Below are positions 1 to 10,992 of a DNA stretch of 64,000 nucleotides, piece after piece (within the stretch, counting starts at the first letter, position 1; every line of letters begins with the position of its first letter). A model generated the notes under the pieces. The model saw only the letters and a program-made list of their open reading frames with translations, had not been told where the DNA came from and did not search any database. The DNA is from Phytopseudomonas daroniae (lineage in GTDB: Bacteria; Pseudomonadota; Gammaproteobacteria; Pseudomonadales; Pseudomonadaceae), in contig NZ_QJUI01000007.1 of NCBI RefSeq assembly GCF_004327285.1, positions 1 to 64,000 on the forward strand, read 5' to 3'. A program made the position numbers and the translations under genes.

Positions 1-558
1 ACGGCAGTGTTCCGGCGTTGGTTACCCTGGATGACAAGGTCAAGGTCGGCGACACCCTGTTGGTGACCGATAAGGATGGCAACACCCTTCTCGAACGTCC
101 GGTAACCCAGGGCGACCTGGACAATGGCGTGATCGTAGAGGTGCCGGTGGCACCGGGTGATACCGATGTCAGCGTCACTGCCAAGGTTACCGACCCGGCA
201 GGTAACAGCGGCACCGACGATGACGAAAAACCGGTGGACAACGACGTCCCTGGCGTCACCGTCGAATTGCAGGGCGCCGGCCCGGACGGGGTGTACAACG
301 AAGTTGAGATCGGCCCGGACGGCAGTGTTCCGGCGTTGGTTACCCTGGATGACAAGGTCAAGGTCGGCGACACCCTGTTGGTGACCGATAAGGATGGCAA
401 CACCCTTCTCGAACGTCCGGTAACCCAGGGCGACCTGGACAATGGTGTGATCGTAGAGGTGCCGGTGGCACCGGGTGATACCGATGTCAGCGTCACTGCC
501 AAGGTTACCGATCCGGCGGGTAACAGCGGCACCGACGATGACGACAAACCGGTGGACA
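1..558 (+). repeat. Near-identical 318-bp tandem repeats inside the adhesin gene
   Basis: The sequence at 1-318 recurs at 319-558 with only a few substitutions (for example GGCGTG versus GGTGTG near 129/447), giving a 318-bp (106-residue) period. The first copy is cut by the window edge, so the array certainly extends to the left. Identity at synonymous sites points to recent duplication or gene conversion. The copy number may be unreliable in a short-read assembly. Confidence 0.9.
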
Positions 559-3500
559 ACGTGCTACCCATGGGTACGGTACCGAACCAGGTCGACGAGG
601 ATTCCGATGTCATCGACCTCGACCTGGCCGGGCAGATCAGCGACAACAGCGGCGGCCCGCTGACCTATAGCGCCAGCGGCCTGCCGGATGGCCTGAGCAT
701 CGACCCCTCTACTGGCAAGATCAGCGGCACCATCGACCGCTCGGCCAGCCAGAACGGCCCGAACGACGACGGTCTCTACCCGGTCATCGTCACCGTTACC
801 GACCCAGCGGGCAACAGCACCGACATCACCTTCACCTGGACGGTGGCCAACCCCGTACCACTGGCCAATGACGACAACGCGACCACACCGGAAGACACTC
901 CGGTAAGCGGCAACGTACTCACCGGCGCCGGTTCCTTCGATCCTGCCAGCGCTACCGACAGCGACCCGGATGGCGACCCGCTGACCGTGACCTCGTTCGT
1001 CGTCGCTGGAGATCCCGGCGTGCATCTGGCTGGCAGCACTGCGACGATTCCCGGCATCGGTACCCTTGAGCTGAACCACGATGGTTCCTACACCTTCACC
1101 CCGGATCAGGACTGGAACGGCACGGTGCCGGTCGTGACCTACAGTATCAGCGACGGCGAGGGCGGCACTGACACGGCAGAACTGGTCATCGTCGTCACTC
1201 CGGTCAACGACGCGCCGGTGGCAGAGCCTCCGGCAACCCCGCTGGATCAGACCAACCTGGATGCCGACAGTGTCACCACGGTGACCCTGGATCTGCCGAA
1301 CCTGTTCAGCGATGTCGATGGCGACACGCTCATCTACAGCATCGCCGGCCTGCCGCCGGGGCTGAGTTTCGACCCGCTCACCGGCCAGGTTACCGGCACC
1401 ATCGACCGTTCTGCCAGCCAGGGTGGCCCGGATAGCGACGGCGTCTACCACGTGACCCTGACCGCCACCGACCAGGATGGCGAAGAGGCGACGCAGACCT
1501 TCGCCTGGGCCGTGAGCAACCCGCCGCCGTTGGCCAACGACGACAACGTCGAGACCCTGGAAGACACCCCGGTCAGCGGTAACGTGCTCACCGGCGCCAG
1601 CTCCGACAATCCGGCCGGCTCCGCCGACAGCGACCCGGACGGCGACCCGCTGACGGTGACCACCTTCGTAGTTGCAGGCGACCCCACCGTGTATGACGCC
1701 GGCAGCACTGCGACGATTCCCGGCGTCGGCACCCTTGAGCTGAACCCCGATGGTGCCTATACCTTCACCCCGGAAGCCAACTGGAACGGCACGGTGCCGA
1801 CCGTGACCTATACGATTTCCGACGGCGAGGGCGGCACTGATACGGCGGAGCTGGTGATCGTCGTCACGCCGGTGGATGACCCGATTCTCGTCGACGTGCC
1901 GACCGACCATACGGCCAGCACTCCAGACGGCAAGATTGACGATCAGGTGGTATTCGAAAGTGGTCTGGTGCACGGTTCCAACCCGGATGACGACGACATC
2001 ACCGTTGATGCCAGCTTCACCATCAGCGCGCTGGACGGTCTGGCCAGCGTCACCATCGGCTACACCGACGCCAGCGGCGATCCAGCCAGCCTGGTGTTGA
2101 GCGCCACGCAAGTAGAGGCGCTGGGCACAGCGAACCAGACCATCGCCACCGAATATGGGAACCTGGTGCTCGACGGCTACAGCCTGGGCACCGATGGCAT
2201 CATCACCATCGACTACACCTATACTCTGGTCAGCGCCCCGCAAGTCAGCGGCACTCACACCAGCGACAATTTCACCATCACCGCCGAAGATGCGGACGGC
2301 GATGAGGAAAGCGCAACTCTGGTGATCCGCATCGTCGACGACGCGCCATTGGCGGTGAGCGACATCAACGCCATCAGCGAGGACGCCACTGCGCCGGTGA
2401 TTGGCGAACTGATCGGTGGCACCGCCGGCGCCGGCCAGGACACCGAGGGCGCCGACGGCGCGACGGTGAGCAAGATCGTCGCGGGCACTGACAACACCCA
2501 GATGGGCAGTACACCGACCGTGGCGGGCATCTTCGTCACTGGCCAGTACGGCAGTCTGACTCTCCATGCCGATGGCAGCTACAGCTACCAACTGGACAAC
2601 GTCAATCTCGATGTTCAGGGGCTGATCGTGGGCGAGCAACTGGAGGAGGTATTCACCTATACCCTGACCGACGCCGATGGCGACTCCAGCGTGGCCACAC
2701 TGACCATCATCGTCAATGGCACAAATGATGGTGTGACGGTCGACGTGCCGAACGACAATACTGTCACCACCCCGGACGGCAACACCGGCGACCAGGTGGT
2801 GTTCGAGAGCGGTCTGGGCAACGGCTCCAATCCGGATGACGACGACATCACCGTCGATGCCAGTTTCACCATCAGTGCGTTGGATGGACTGGCCCCGAAC
2901 GGCGCGGTGACCATTGACTATATCGACGTCAACGGCGATCCGGCCAGCCTGGTACTGAGCAAGGCGCAAGTCGAGGCGCTGGGCACAGCGAACCAGACCA
3001 TCACCACCGAATATGGCAACCTGGTGCTCGACGGTTACAGTCTGGGCATCGATGGCATCATCACCATCGACTACACCTACACTCTGGTTAACGCCCCGCA
3101 AGTCAGTGGCACCCACGTCAACGATGTCTTCACCATCGGCGCCAGCGACCGTGACGGTGACAGCAGTATCACCCAGAACCTCACGATCAAGATCGTTGAC
3201 GATTCCCCGCAGGCGGTGAGCGACATCAACAGTGTCAGCGAAGATGCCACTGCGCCGGTGACCGGCGAACTGATTGGTGGAGCCAGCGGCGGCGCCGGTC
3301 AGGATACCGAAGGCGCCGATGGCGCGACGGTGGGCAAAGTCGTTGCCGGTACCGACAACACCCAGGCGGGCACTGCGCCGACCGTGGCAGGTGTCAATGT
3401 CACCGGACAGTACGGCACCCTGACCCTCCATGCCGACGGCAGCTACAGCTACCAGTTGGACAACGCTAACCTCGATGTCCAGGGCCTGATCGTGGGCGAG

Positions 3501-6500
3501 GAACTGGAAGAGGTATTCACTTACACCCTGACCGATGCCGACGGCGACGACAGCGTGGCCACCCTGACCATCACTGTCAACGGCACAAATGATGGTGTGG
3601 AGGTCGACGTGCCGACCGATCATACGGCCAGTACACCGGACGGCAAGATTGACGACCAGGTGGTGTTCGAGAGCGGGCTGAGCAATGGCTCCAACCCGAG
3701 CTTCAATGACACCGTGGTCGATGCCAGCTTCACCGTTTCTGCACTGGACGGTCTGGCCAGCGTCACCATCGGCTACACCGACGCCAGCGGAGATCCAGCC
3801 AGCCTGGTGTTGAGCGCCACGCAAGTAGAGGCGCTGGGCACAGCGAACCAGACCGTCACCACCGAGTACGGTACCCTGGTACTCGACGGCTACAGCCTGG
3901 GCACCGATGGCATCATCACCATCGACTACACCTACACTCTGGTCAACGCGCCGACGGTGGCGGGTGACGACACCAGCGATAGTTTCGCGATCACTGCCCA
4001 GGATCGTGACGGCGACGACAACAGCCAGGCCCTCAACATCAAGATCGTCGACGACGCCCCGGTCGCATCCGACCAGAACCCGATAATCCTGGGCGAAGGT
4101 GGGCAGACAGTGGGCACCGCCACCGGCGAGGCCAATCTGCGGGACAACGACACTCTGGGGGCGGATGGTGCCCGCGTGCACAGGTTCAAGTATATAGACG
4201 TCGATGGTGTCGAGCAGGAGTCCGGGCCCATCGCCGCCGGCGACTTTATCACCGTCATCACCCTGGACGGTGGCTCGCTGACCGTGCACAGCGACGGCGA
4301 CTGGAGCTACACCAGCCCGCCGGCGAGCGACACCGGCGCTTCCGCCGGCCATGGCGCGCCAGGCAGTGCGACCGACGATAATCTCGCCGCGGATTTCCAG
4401 TATCAGTTGATCGATGGTGATGGCGATGTCAGCGGCTGGGCCACCCAGCCGATCACGGTCACCGACACCGAGCCGAATGTCGCCGGTACGCCGCCAGCGG
4501 GCATCGTCGAGGAAAAGTATCTGCCCAATGGTTCGACGCCGGATGCTGGCAATCACGCGCTCGGCGCCAGCGGGGCACTCGGCGTGGTGAAGGGCGCCGA
4601 TGCCATCGACGTGACCTTCCCGGGTACGCTGGTCGCTCCGGCCGGCCTGAGCTCGGGCGGCGTGCAGGTGGTCTACGTCGTCAGTGCGGACGGCCATACG
4701 CTGAGCGCGACGGCCGGTAGCGGCGGGCCAGAGGTATTCACCGTCACCATCACCGATCCACACAGCGAAGCCGCGGCCTATGAGTTCATCCTGGCCGGGG
4801 CACTGGATCATGTGGTCGATGACGATGAGATCGAGCTGTCCTTCCCCTTCGTGGTAACCGATGCCGACGGCGATACCGCACCCGGCTCGTTCAGCGTGAC
4901 CGTGGTCGACGATGCGCCGGTAACCGCCAAGGCCATCGAGGTCGACGAGGACGCTTCCGTCAGCTTCACCACCAGTGCGGACGCAACAGGCAACAACATC
5001 AGTATCGAGTCTGGCGATGGGCCGCAGCACGGCACGGTCACGGTCAACCCCGACGGCAGCATCACCTACGTGCCTGCCCCGGATTACAGCGGTGCCGACA
5101 GTTTCACCTACACCACCAGAACCGACCACGACAGCGTGGGCCAGCAGGTCACCGTGACTGTGACCGTCAACCCGCTTGCCGATGCGCCCGCCCTGGCCCA
5201 CGACGCCTCGACTGACGGTGGGGCCAGTGCCAGCGTCTCTACCCCAGAAGACAACGATGTCACCCTGGGCCTGAAACTGCCGGTGATCACCGATAACGCC
5301 GACCAGAACGGCAGCGCTACTCTGGGCGATCACCCCGAACGTCTGGGCGCCATCACCCTGACTCTGTCCGGCGACGGCGCGATGGCGGGGGCGATCCTGA
5401 CCAAGGCCGATGGCACACCGCTGGTCGCCAGCGGCGGCAGCTATACCATTGTCATCGTCGAGACCAGTGGTGACAGCGACGTGGATACCGACTTGCACGT
5501 CAGCGATGGCCTACTGACGGGGGCGGGCGTCAACTACCTGACCGCAGCCGAGTACGAGGCCCTGAAGGCCACTCCAGCCGAGCACCACCATGAGAACTTC
5601 ACGGTCGGCGTCAGCGTCACCAGCTACGAAGTCGACGACAGCGGCGTGAAACTGGTGGATGTGGAGGGTGCCACCAGCACCCAGACCATCACCGTCTACG
5701 TTCAGGCGGTGACCGACGATGCGCAACTGCTGTTCGACACCAGCGTGACCACCGGCACCAACATCGACGGCGTAAGTTATACCGGCAACACCGAGGCCAC
5801 TGTCACCCTCAAGGAAGACACCGACTTCAACGTGAAGGATATCCTCAGCGCGTCGTTTCAGGATCTGGACGGCTCCGAGGTGCGCTCGATAACCGTCACC
5901 AATAACACCGGGCAGGCCATCCTGGTCAATGGCACGCAGTTGGCGGTAGGCGCAAGCCGCGATATCCCCGCACAAACTGGCAGCGATGGTCAGACCGGTG
6001 ATATCGCCAGCTTCCCGGCTATCAACATCGGCGCGGTCGGCGACTACAGTGGCGATCTCAACGGCATCGGCATCCGTATCAACGCCCAGGACAAGGACGC
6101 AGACGGCTTCCAGGGCACGCCGGGCAATTCGGGCAATCCGCCGAATGGCGTTGTCGAGGCCGATACCAGCAACAACAGTGTGATCCTGAACCTGCACATC
6201 ACCCCGGTTGCCGGCGATGTGGCGGCGGGGAACGTGACCACCGAGGAAGATACCGCGGTAGCCTTCCTGCAGCATGTGCAGGTCACCGACACCGGCACCG
6301 GCACCGAGGTCATCGACAAGGTGGCTTTCGAAATCCCGAGTGGCTGGCAGGTGACCGAACCAACCAACAACGGTGGCTGGAGTGTTTCCGGCGACGGTTC
6401 GACCGGCGACCCCTACACCATCACCTTCGACGGCAGCCTGAGCGAAGCTCAACGTGAGGCCGTGCTGGATGGCTTCATGATCAAGCCGCCGGCACACAGT

Positions 6501-9500
6501 AGCAAGGATGCGGAGATCATATTGAAGGTCACCTCGACCGATACCAATGGCACCGACAGCCATCAGGTCGAGGATCAGGAACTGAGCGTCCGGATCACCG
6601 TCACCCCGCTCGGCGAGCGTGTCGACAGCGACTCGAATGGCCAGAACGGCAACGACGTGACCATGAGCGGCGACCACCTCTATACCGACCATGGCAAGGA
6701 AGACGAGTGGTTCGAGTTGAACTCGGAAGGCTTCGACCTCAAGACGCCCTGGAGCAACGAGGACGGCAATGGCACCGTCAATGGCGGCCCCGTTGGCGGC
6801 AGCGAGGAAACCTTCGCCCGCTTCACGCCTTACACGAATGCCGACGAGGAACTGGATGGCTCGTACTTCCAGTACAGCGATGGTGCCGATTGGATCACCG
6901 TGCCCTACAACGGCTCGCCGGTGGACATCCCGATCGAATACCTGGACACCGTGCAGTTCAAGGGGCCGCACAACTTCAAGGGCGTGGTCAAGATCAAGGT
7001 CGAAGCCGTCACCATCGACCATGATGAAGACGACAACAACGCTACCAATACCCAGGTCTCGGGCGAGTCCTGGCTGACCAACCTGATCCTCGATCCGGTG
7101 GCCGACCAGGTGACCCTGAAGGTGGATGCGCGAATTACCGCCTACGAGGATGCCGGTCGCGATGGCAGCGCCCCGATTCAACTGAACATCCGTCCGACCA
7201 GCGATGACCCGAGCGAGACCTTCAACATCACCATCAAGGGGATCCCGGACGGCGCCAGCATCACTTACGACGGTGTTACCTACGCAGTGGGCAGCGGGCT
7301 GACGCCGGACGGCAATGGCAGCTACCAACTGGAGCTGATCGACTTCGACAATAGCAAGCAGCCAACGCTGATCCCGCCGAAGGACAGCAACCAGACCATC
7401 AATCTGTCGGTCGAGGCGGTCTCCGTCGATACGCTGACCTATATCGATAAAGATGGAATAGAGCAGACGATCACTTCGTCGCCGAGTGCTGCGCACATCC
7501 TGCCGATCACCGTCACCCTGCTGGGCGTACCGGACGAGCCGTCGATGACCATCGACAACGATCAGGTCTATGTCGAGGACAACCTCGACAACAACGGTAA
7601 CCAGGTGGAGCTGCGTGAGCTGATTACCTCGCTGGCCTCCGGCGAGACCTCAAACGACGGTTCGGAAACCATCACCCTGCGCATCAGTGGCCTGGCCGAT
7701 GGCTTCAGCGTGGTGGGCGCCGGCCCGGTGGTCGGCAATGCCAGCGGCACCGACCGGGTCTGGGTGGTGACGCCCGCGCAGATCGCCGATGGCTCGGTGA
7801 AGATCCAGGTGCCGGCCAACTATAGCGGCACGGTGCAATTGACCGCGCAGCCGGTAGTGACGGAGAGCGACAACCCGTCGGAGACCTTCTTCGCGCCGCA
7901 GAACGTCGAGTTTCAGGTCACGTCGTCACCGGAGGCGCAGCTCAACATGAGTTCCAGCATGATCGAGGATCAGCTCGGCCGGCTCGACCTGTCGCCCGAC
8001 TACAAGAATGGTGATACCGACGAAGAGATCAGCGCGGTGCGCATCGAGGCAGTGGATGGCGTCACCTTCTACAGTGATGCCGCCGGCACCCAGCCACTGG
8101 TCGCGGTGGGTGGCTGGTACGAGATCAGCGGTGTGGATGCGGTGAAGAGCATCCATGCCAAGGCGGGTGCCAACTTCAGCGGCGATATCGTGCTGAACGT
8201 GCAATACAAGGTCACCGATACTGCCCAGGACGGCACCACCGGGCCGGTGGAAAGCGGCTGGCAGAACACCAGCCATACCCTTGAAGTGCAGCCGGTGACC
8301 GACCCGGTCGACCTGGCCCTGACAGCGATCAACGGCCAGCCGGGTGCTGCCTATCTGCTGACGGCAGAAGGCACGGTCACCGTCAGCCTGGACATCGCCA
8401 AGGAGCCCGATGCCAACGCCGGCAACGCCAGAGACTACGATGGCAGCGAGCGACTGACCCATATCCTCATCCAGGGTGTGCCGAACGGTATGGCGGTGCA
8501 GGGCGGGATATTCACCGGTGCTGGCCAGTGGTTGCTACCGGTCGGCGAGCAGTTCAACGGAGATATCGCCAAGAGCATCGTGTTCAGTGTCAACGGTAAT
8601 AGCGGCGCGCTCGACAACGTGCCGATCACCATCACTGTGGTGACCCGCGATGGCAATGCCGAGAGTACCGAGGAGGCCAGCATTACCTGGTACCTGAGCA
8701 CCGACTTCGCCCTGGGCGAGGAAGGCAAGCTGCCGACGGTGACCCTGGGCGAGATCATCGCTCCGCAGAGCGAGGATGGCCCGTTCACCCTGGATCAGGT
8801 GGTATCCGCCACAGTGGATACCAGCGGCGCCGATCAGGCCAGCTTCGATATGACCATTACCCTGCGCACTGCGCCAGGCGACGGCACCACGTTCCCTGGC
8901 ATGACCCAAACGGAAGCGGTCGAGAACGGCCAGCCGGTGGTGCTGTGGACCACCACAGTGACGGGCGTGACCAACGCCACCGTCCAGGATGTGCTGAACA
9001 ATGCGCTGGCGGGCATTACCGTCATCCCGCCGACGAATGCCAATGGCAACGCCAACAACCTCGGCGGCGACCTGCCGCTGGATGTCACCGTGACCCTCCA
9101 CAACAACGGCGTGCATAGCGAAGGCCACGTCGAGCCGCAGGTCGAGCTGGCGCCGGTCACCGACAAGGCGACAGTGTCGATCGTCGCCGCGCCGGTAACC
9201 GAGGGCGAGCCGATCGATATCGCTATCACGGTTTCCAACCCGGCCGATCAGGGCGGCGACTGGAGCGTCGTCGACGGCAAGCTCTATCTGCAACTGGATG
9301 GCACGGGTATCCCAGGCGAGCTCAGCCAGGGTGCTGCGCCGCTGGCCCTGCAGGATGTGAGTGGCGTACCGGGGCTGAGCGATGGCCAGTACTACGTCAT
9401 CGACGGCGTCACCCCGGACACCGTGCTGAACCTGACCTATACCCCGGCCGGTACGCATGACAGCGGCAGCGTCCAGCTCCAGGCCTGGGTGCAGAATCAG

Positions 9501-10742
9501 GAGAACGGCGGCGCGGCGATGATTTCCGCAGGCCAGGGCAACCTGACGGTCAATCCGACCAACACCGCCCCGGAAGTGACGATAGCGGCCACTGGCACCG
9601 AGCATGACGGTGTGACCAAGACGCAGGCGCAGTTGAACATCACCGGTACGCTCCTGCCGGACAGCGGTGAGACCCTGCAATCGGCCTTCATCGAGGGGCT
9701 GCCCAAGGACTTTACGGTCTGGTATGGCAACAACGCGGATGGTTCGGGTGCCGTGCTGGCCAGCAACGCCGGAGGCAGTACGACCAACACCTGGTCCATC
9801 CCCGTCTCGGGCAATGCCCTGCCGGCCTATATCGGCATCCAGGCTCCGGCCCACTGGAGCGGCACGCTGGAAGACCTCAGGTTGTACCTGGTCAGCGGCG
9901 AGCCAGGTAACGAGCCGACTGCCTGGCCGGTCGAGTTCGACCTGAGCGTGGCACCGCAGGCGGACGGTATCGAACTGCGACCGACTCTCAGTTTTGGTAC
10001 GGCGGGCGAGGTGATCGCCCTGAACCTGAACGCAGAGATGAAGGATCCGGTGGCGGTCAACGCCAACGATAGCCATCACGAGCTGACTACCCTGGAACTG
10101 AGCGGCTTCCCGGATGGTAGCAAGGTGGTGTTCTATGCCGACGGTGTCGAGCTGGTATCCACGTATGACGCAGACACCAATCAGCACACTCTCGCGGGCC
10201 TGACACAGGAGCAGTTGAATGGGCTGGGCTTCCTCCATCTGGGCACTGGCGGTGTGAAGGACATCACCGTCACGGCCTGGACCCAGGAGGTGGATGCCAG
10301 TGGCAACCCGGTGGGCGTGGTCAGCAGCGAAGCGTCGACGACGCTGCAGATCAACGTCGCCGACAAGCTGCCGACCAACAACGCTGACAATCTGCTATGG
10401 AGCGGCGAGGCGATCGACGGTCGTGGCGGCGAGGACACCATCCAGCTGCGCTACGGCGAAAGCCTGAGCGGCACCGAGCTGGCCAGCAACCTCAGGAGCA
10501 TCGAGGTGCTGGATCTGTCGGCCAAGGGCGCCAACGCGATCACCGGACTGACCGCCCAGGACGTGCTGGATATCGCCGGCGGTAACCTGCTGACGATTTT
10601 GGGTGACGACGAGGACTCGGTGGCGCTGGGCAGTGGTTGGATGCCAGGTGCCGATGTGAACGTGGGCGGCGATCTCTATCATGCCTACACCAACGGTGCC
10701 GCTACCCTGTACGTTCAGGAGCACGTACAGGTCATCGATTAG
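3..10742 (+). CDS. Giant repeat-containing type I-secreted adhesin (LapA/BapA-like), 5' end outside window
   Basis: An open frame of 3579 codons runs in from the left edge without a start, so the N-terminus (retention or secretion module) is missing. The visible part is acidic, almost free of cysteine, and built from beta-sandwich repeats. There are two near-identical 106-residue Ig-like units at residues 1-185. Putative-Ig domains with GLPDGLSIDPSTGKISG-type motifs lie near residues 226 and 450. Cadherin/VCBS-like segments with EDTPVSGNVLTG lie near 296 and 520. Three related VCBS-type units span about 630-1360, and diverse Ig/T1SS-143-like domains continue to about 3440. The C-terminus has one GGxD-like turn (GRGGEDTIQL) and an aliphatic tail typical of type I secretion signals of large adhesins. 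The family mediates attachment and biofilm formation. No secretion ABC, membrane-fusion or protease genes are seen here, so they would lie upstream or elsewhere. The class is confident; the exact subfamily is not. Confidence 0.88.
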   Translation, partial: GSVPALVTLDDKVKVGDTLLVTDKDGNTLLERPVTQGDLDNGVIVEVPVAPGDTDVSVTAKVTDPAGNSGTDDDEKPVDNDVPGVTVELQGAGPDGVYNEVEIGPDGSVPALVTLDDKVKVGDTLLVTDKDGNTLLERPVTQGDLDNGVIVEVPVAPGDTDVSVTAKVTDPAGNSGTDDDDKPVDNVLPMGTVPNQVDEDSDVIDLDLAGQISDNSGGPLTYSASGLPDGLSIDPSTGKISGTIDRSASQNGPNDDGLYPVIVTVTDPAGNSTDITFTWTVANPVPLANDDNATTPEDTPVSGNVLTGAGSFDPASATDSDPDGDPLTVTSFVVAGDPGVHLAGSTATIPGIGTLELNHDGSYTFTPDQDWNGTVPVVTYSISDGEGGTDTAELVIVVTPVNDAPVAEPPATPLDQTNLDADSVTTVTLDLPNLFSDVDGDTLIYSIAGLPPGLSFDPLTGQVTGTIDRSASQGGPDSDGVYHVTLTATDQDGEEATQTFAWAVSNPPPLANDDNVETLEDTPVSGNVLTGASSDNPAGSADSDPDGDPLTVTTFVVAGDPTVYDAGSTATIPGVGTLELNPDGAYTFTPEANWNGTVPTVTYTISDGEGGTDTAELVIVVTPVDDPILVDVPTDHTASTPDGKIDDQVVFESGLVHGSNPDDDDITVDASFTISALDGLASVTIGYTDASGDPASLVLSATQVEALGTANQTIATEYGNLVLDGYSLGTDGIITIDYTYTLVSAPQVSGTHTSDNFTITAEDADGDEESATLVIRIVDDAPLAVSDINAISEDATAPVIGELIGGTAGAGQDTEGADGATVSKIVAGTDNTQMGSTPTVAGIFVTGQYGSLTLHADGSYSYQLDNVNLDVQGLIVGEQLEEVFTYTLTDADGDSSVATLTIIVNGTNDGVTVDVPNDNTVTTPDGNTGDQVVFESGLGNGSNPDDDDITVDASFTISALDGLAPNGAVTIDYIDVNGDPASLVLSKAQVEALGTANQTITTEYGNLVLDGYSLGIDGIITIDYTYTLVNAPQVSGTHVNDVFTIGASDRDGDSSITQNLTIKIVDDSPQAVSDINSVSEDATAPVTGELIGGASGGAGQDTEGADGATVGKVVAGTDNTQAGTAPTVAGVNVTGQYGTLTLHADGSYSYQLDNANLDVQGLIVGEELEEVFTYTLTDADGDDSVATLTITVNGTNDGVEVDVPTDHTASTPDGKIDDQVVFESGLSNGSNPSFNDTVVDASFTVSALDGLASVTIGYTDASGDPASLVLSATQVEALGTANQTVTTEYGTLVLDGYSLGTDGIITIDYTYTLVNAPTVAGDDTSDSFAITAQDRDGDDNSQALNIKIVDDAPVASDQNPIILGEGGQTVGTATGEANLRDNDTLGADGARVHRFKYIDVDGVEQESGPIAAGDFITVITLDGGSLTVHSDGDWSYTSPPASDTGASAGHGAPGSATDDNLAADFQYQLIDGDGDVSGWATQPITVTDTEPNVAGTPPAGIVEEKYLPNGSTPDAGNHALGASGALGVVKGADAIDVTFPGTLVAPAGLSSGGVQVVYVVSADGHTLSATAGSGGPEVFTVTITDPHSEAAAYEFILAGALDHVVDDDEIELSFPFVVTDADGDTAPGSFSVTVVDDAPVTAKAIEVDEDASVSFTTSADATGNNISIESGDGPQHGTVTVNPDGSITYVPAPDYSGADSFTYTTRTDHDSVGQQVTVTVTVNPLADAPALAHDASTDGGASASVSTPEDNDVTLGLKLPVITDNADQNGSATLGDHPERLGAITLTLSGDGAMAGAILTKADGTPLVASGGSYTIVIVETSGDSDVDTDLHVSDGLLTGAGVNYLTAAEYEALKATPAEHHHENFTVGVSVTSYEVDDSGVKLVDVEGATSTQTITVYVQAVTDDAQLLFDTSVTTGTNIDGVSYTGNTEATVTLKEDTDFNVKDILSASFQDLDGSEVRSITVTNNTGQAILVNGTQLAVGASRDIPAQTGSDGQTGDIASFPAINIGAVGDYSGDLNGIGIRINAQDKDADGFQGTPGNSGNPPNGVVEADTSNNSVILNLHITPVAGDVAAGNVTTEEDTAVAFLQHVQVTDTGTGTEVIDKVAFEIPSGWQVTEPTNNGGWSVSGDGSTGDPYTITFDGSLSEAQREAVLDGFMIKPPAHSSKDAEIILKVTSTDTNGTDSHQVEDQELSVRITVTPLGERVDSDSNGQNGNDVTMSGDHLYTDHGKEDEWFELNSEGFDLKTPWSNEDGNGTVNGGPVGGSEETFARFTPYTNADEELDGSYFQYSDGADWITVPYNGSPVDIPIEYLDTVQFKGPHNFKGVVKIKVEAVTIDHDEDDNNATNTQVSGESWLTNLILDPVADQVTLKVDARITAYEDAGRDGSAPIQLNIRPTSDDPSETFNITIKGIPDGASITYDGVTYAVGSGLTPDGNGSYQLELIDFDNSKQPTLIPPKDSNQTINLSVEAVSVDTLTYIDKDGIEQTITSSPSAAHILPITVTLLGVPDEPSMTIDNDQVYVEDNLDNNGNQVELRELITSLASGETSNDGSETITLRISGLADGFSVVGAGPVVGNASGTDRVWVVTPAQIADGSVKIQVPANYSGTVQLTAQPVVTESDNPSETFFAPQNVEFQVTSSPEAQLNMSSSMIEDQLGRLDLSPDYKNGDTDEEISAVRIEAVDGVTFYSDAAGTQPLVAVGGWYEISGVDAVKSIHAKAGANFSGDIVLNVQYKVTDTAQDGTTGPVESGWQNTSHTLEVQPVTDPVDLALTAINGQPGAAYLLTAEGTVTVSLDIAKEPDANAGNARDYDGSERLTHILIQGVPNGMAVQGGIFTGAGQWLLPVGEQFNGDIAKSIVFSVNGNSGALDNVPITITVVTRDGNAESTEEASITWYLSTDFALGEEGKLPTVTLGEIIAPQSEDGPFTLDQVVSATVDTSGADQASFDMTITLRTAPGDGTTFPGMTQTEAVENGQPVVLWTTTVTGVTNATVQDVLNNALAGITVIPPTNANGNANNLGGDLPLDVTVTLHNNGVHSEGHVEPQVELAPVTDKATVSIVAAPVTEGEPIDIAITVSNPADQGGDWSVVDGKLYLQLDGTGIPGELSQGAAPLALQDVSGVPGLSDGQYYVIDGVTPDTVLNLTYTPAGTHDSGSVQLQAWVQNQENGGAAMISAGQGNLTVNPTNTAPEVTIAATGTEHDGVTKTQAQLNITGTLLPDSGETLQSAFIEGLPKDFTVWYGNNADGSGAVLASNAGGSTTNTWSIPVSGNALPAYIGIQAPAHWSGTLEDLRLYLVSGEPGNEPTAWPVEFDLSVAPQADGIELRPTLSFGTAGEVIALNLNAEMKDPVAVNANDSHHELTTLELSGFPDGSKVVFYADGVELVSTYDADTNQHTLAGLTQEQLNGLGFLHLGTGGVKDITVTAWTQEVDASGNPVGVVSSEASTTLQINVADKLPTNNADNLLWSGEAIDGRGGEDTIQLRYGESLSGTELASNLRSIEVLDLSAKGANAITGLTAQDVLDIAGGNLLTILGDDEDSVALGSGWMPGADVNVGGDLYHAYTNGAATLYVQEHVQVID
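1890..4080 (+). repeat. Long VCBS-type coding repeats in the adhesin
   Basis: A unit opening with GTCGACGTGCC starts at 1890, 2739 and 3603 (periods of 849 and 864 bp). Each encodes a VDVP..., VVFESGL..., DASFT(I/V)SALDG, GNLVLDGYSLG-type series. The third unit is truncated to about half. They are more diverged than the 318-bp repeats, so this block is older. Confidence 0.85.
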
Positions 10743-10799
10743 CCGCGGTGGGTTAGACGCACACCATCAGGGCTTGCCGTTCGACGAGTGACAGACGCT

Positions 10800-10852
10800 G
10801 TAAACCCACTGAGCGGGGCGCTGGACTCCGCTTGGCGCTCGGTGGGTTACGC
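10800..10852. repeat. Dyad repeat downstream of the adhesin gene
   Basis: AACCCACTGAGCG (10803-10815) and CGCTCGGTGGGTT (10836-10848) form an inverted repeat with 12 of 13 bases pairing. It resembles the dispersed GTGGGTTACGC-type intergenic repeats of pseudomonads and may act as the adhesin terminator, although it has no T-run. Apart from this and the hemA leader hairpin, the 310-bp gap 10743-11052 shows no ORF I can support. Confidence 0.5.
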
Positions 10853-10992
10853 ATCGCTGTAGGGGTGGTAGGTTTGTGGTCTGGTCATTTGCGGATTCGC
10901 CGCTAATCCACCTTACGGGCTATTGGTCGTATTGAGTAATTCTCATTGCCGACGATCGAGGCTCGCTATCGTCGCCATGCGGTGGGCAATGG

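Noticed and set aside
1..558. Direct repeats considered as a CRISPR array or satellite
   Set aside because: Unit is 318 bp, in frame and coding; no spacers or cas genes.
564..5498. 1644-codon open frame antisense to the adhesin
   Set aside because: It mirrors the codon bias and repeats of the plus-strand gene, has no recognisable domain and repeats the same segments; the similar frames at 5511-7496 and 8535-10238 are explained the same way.
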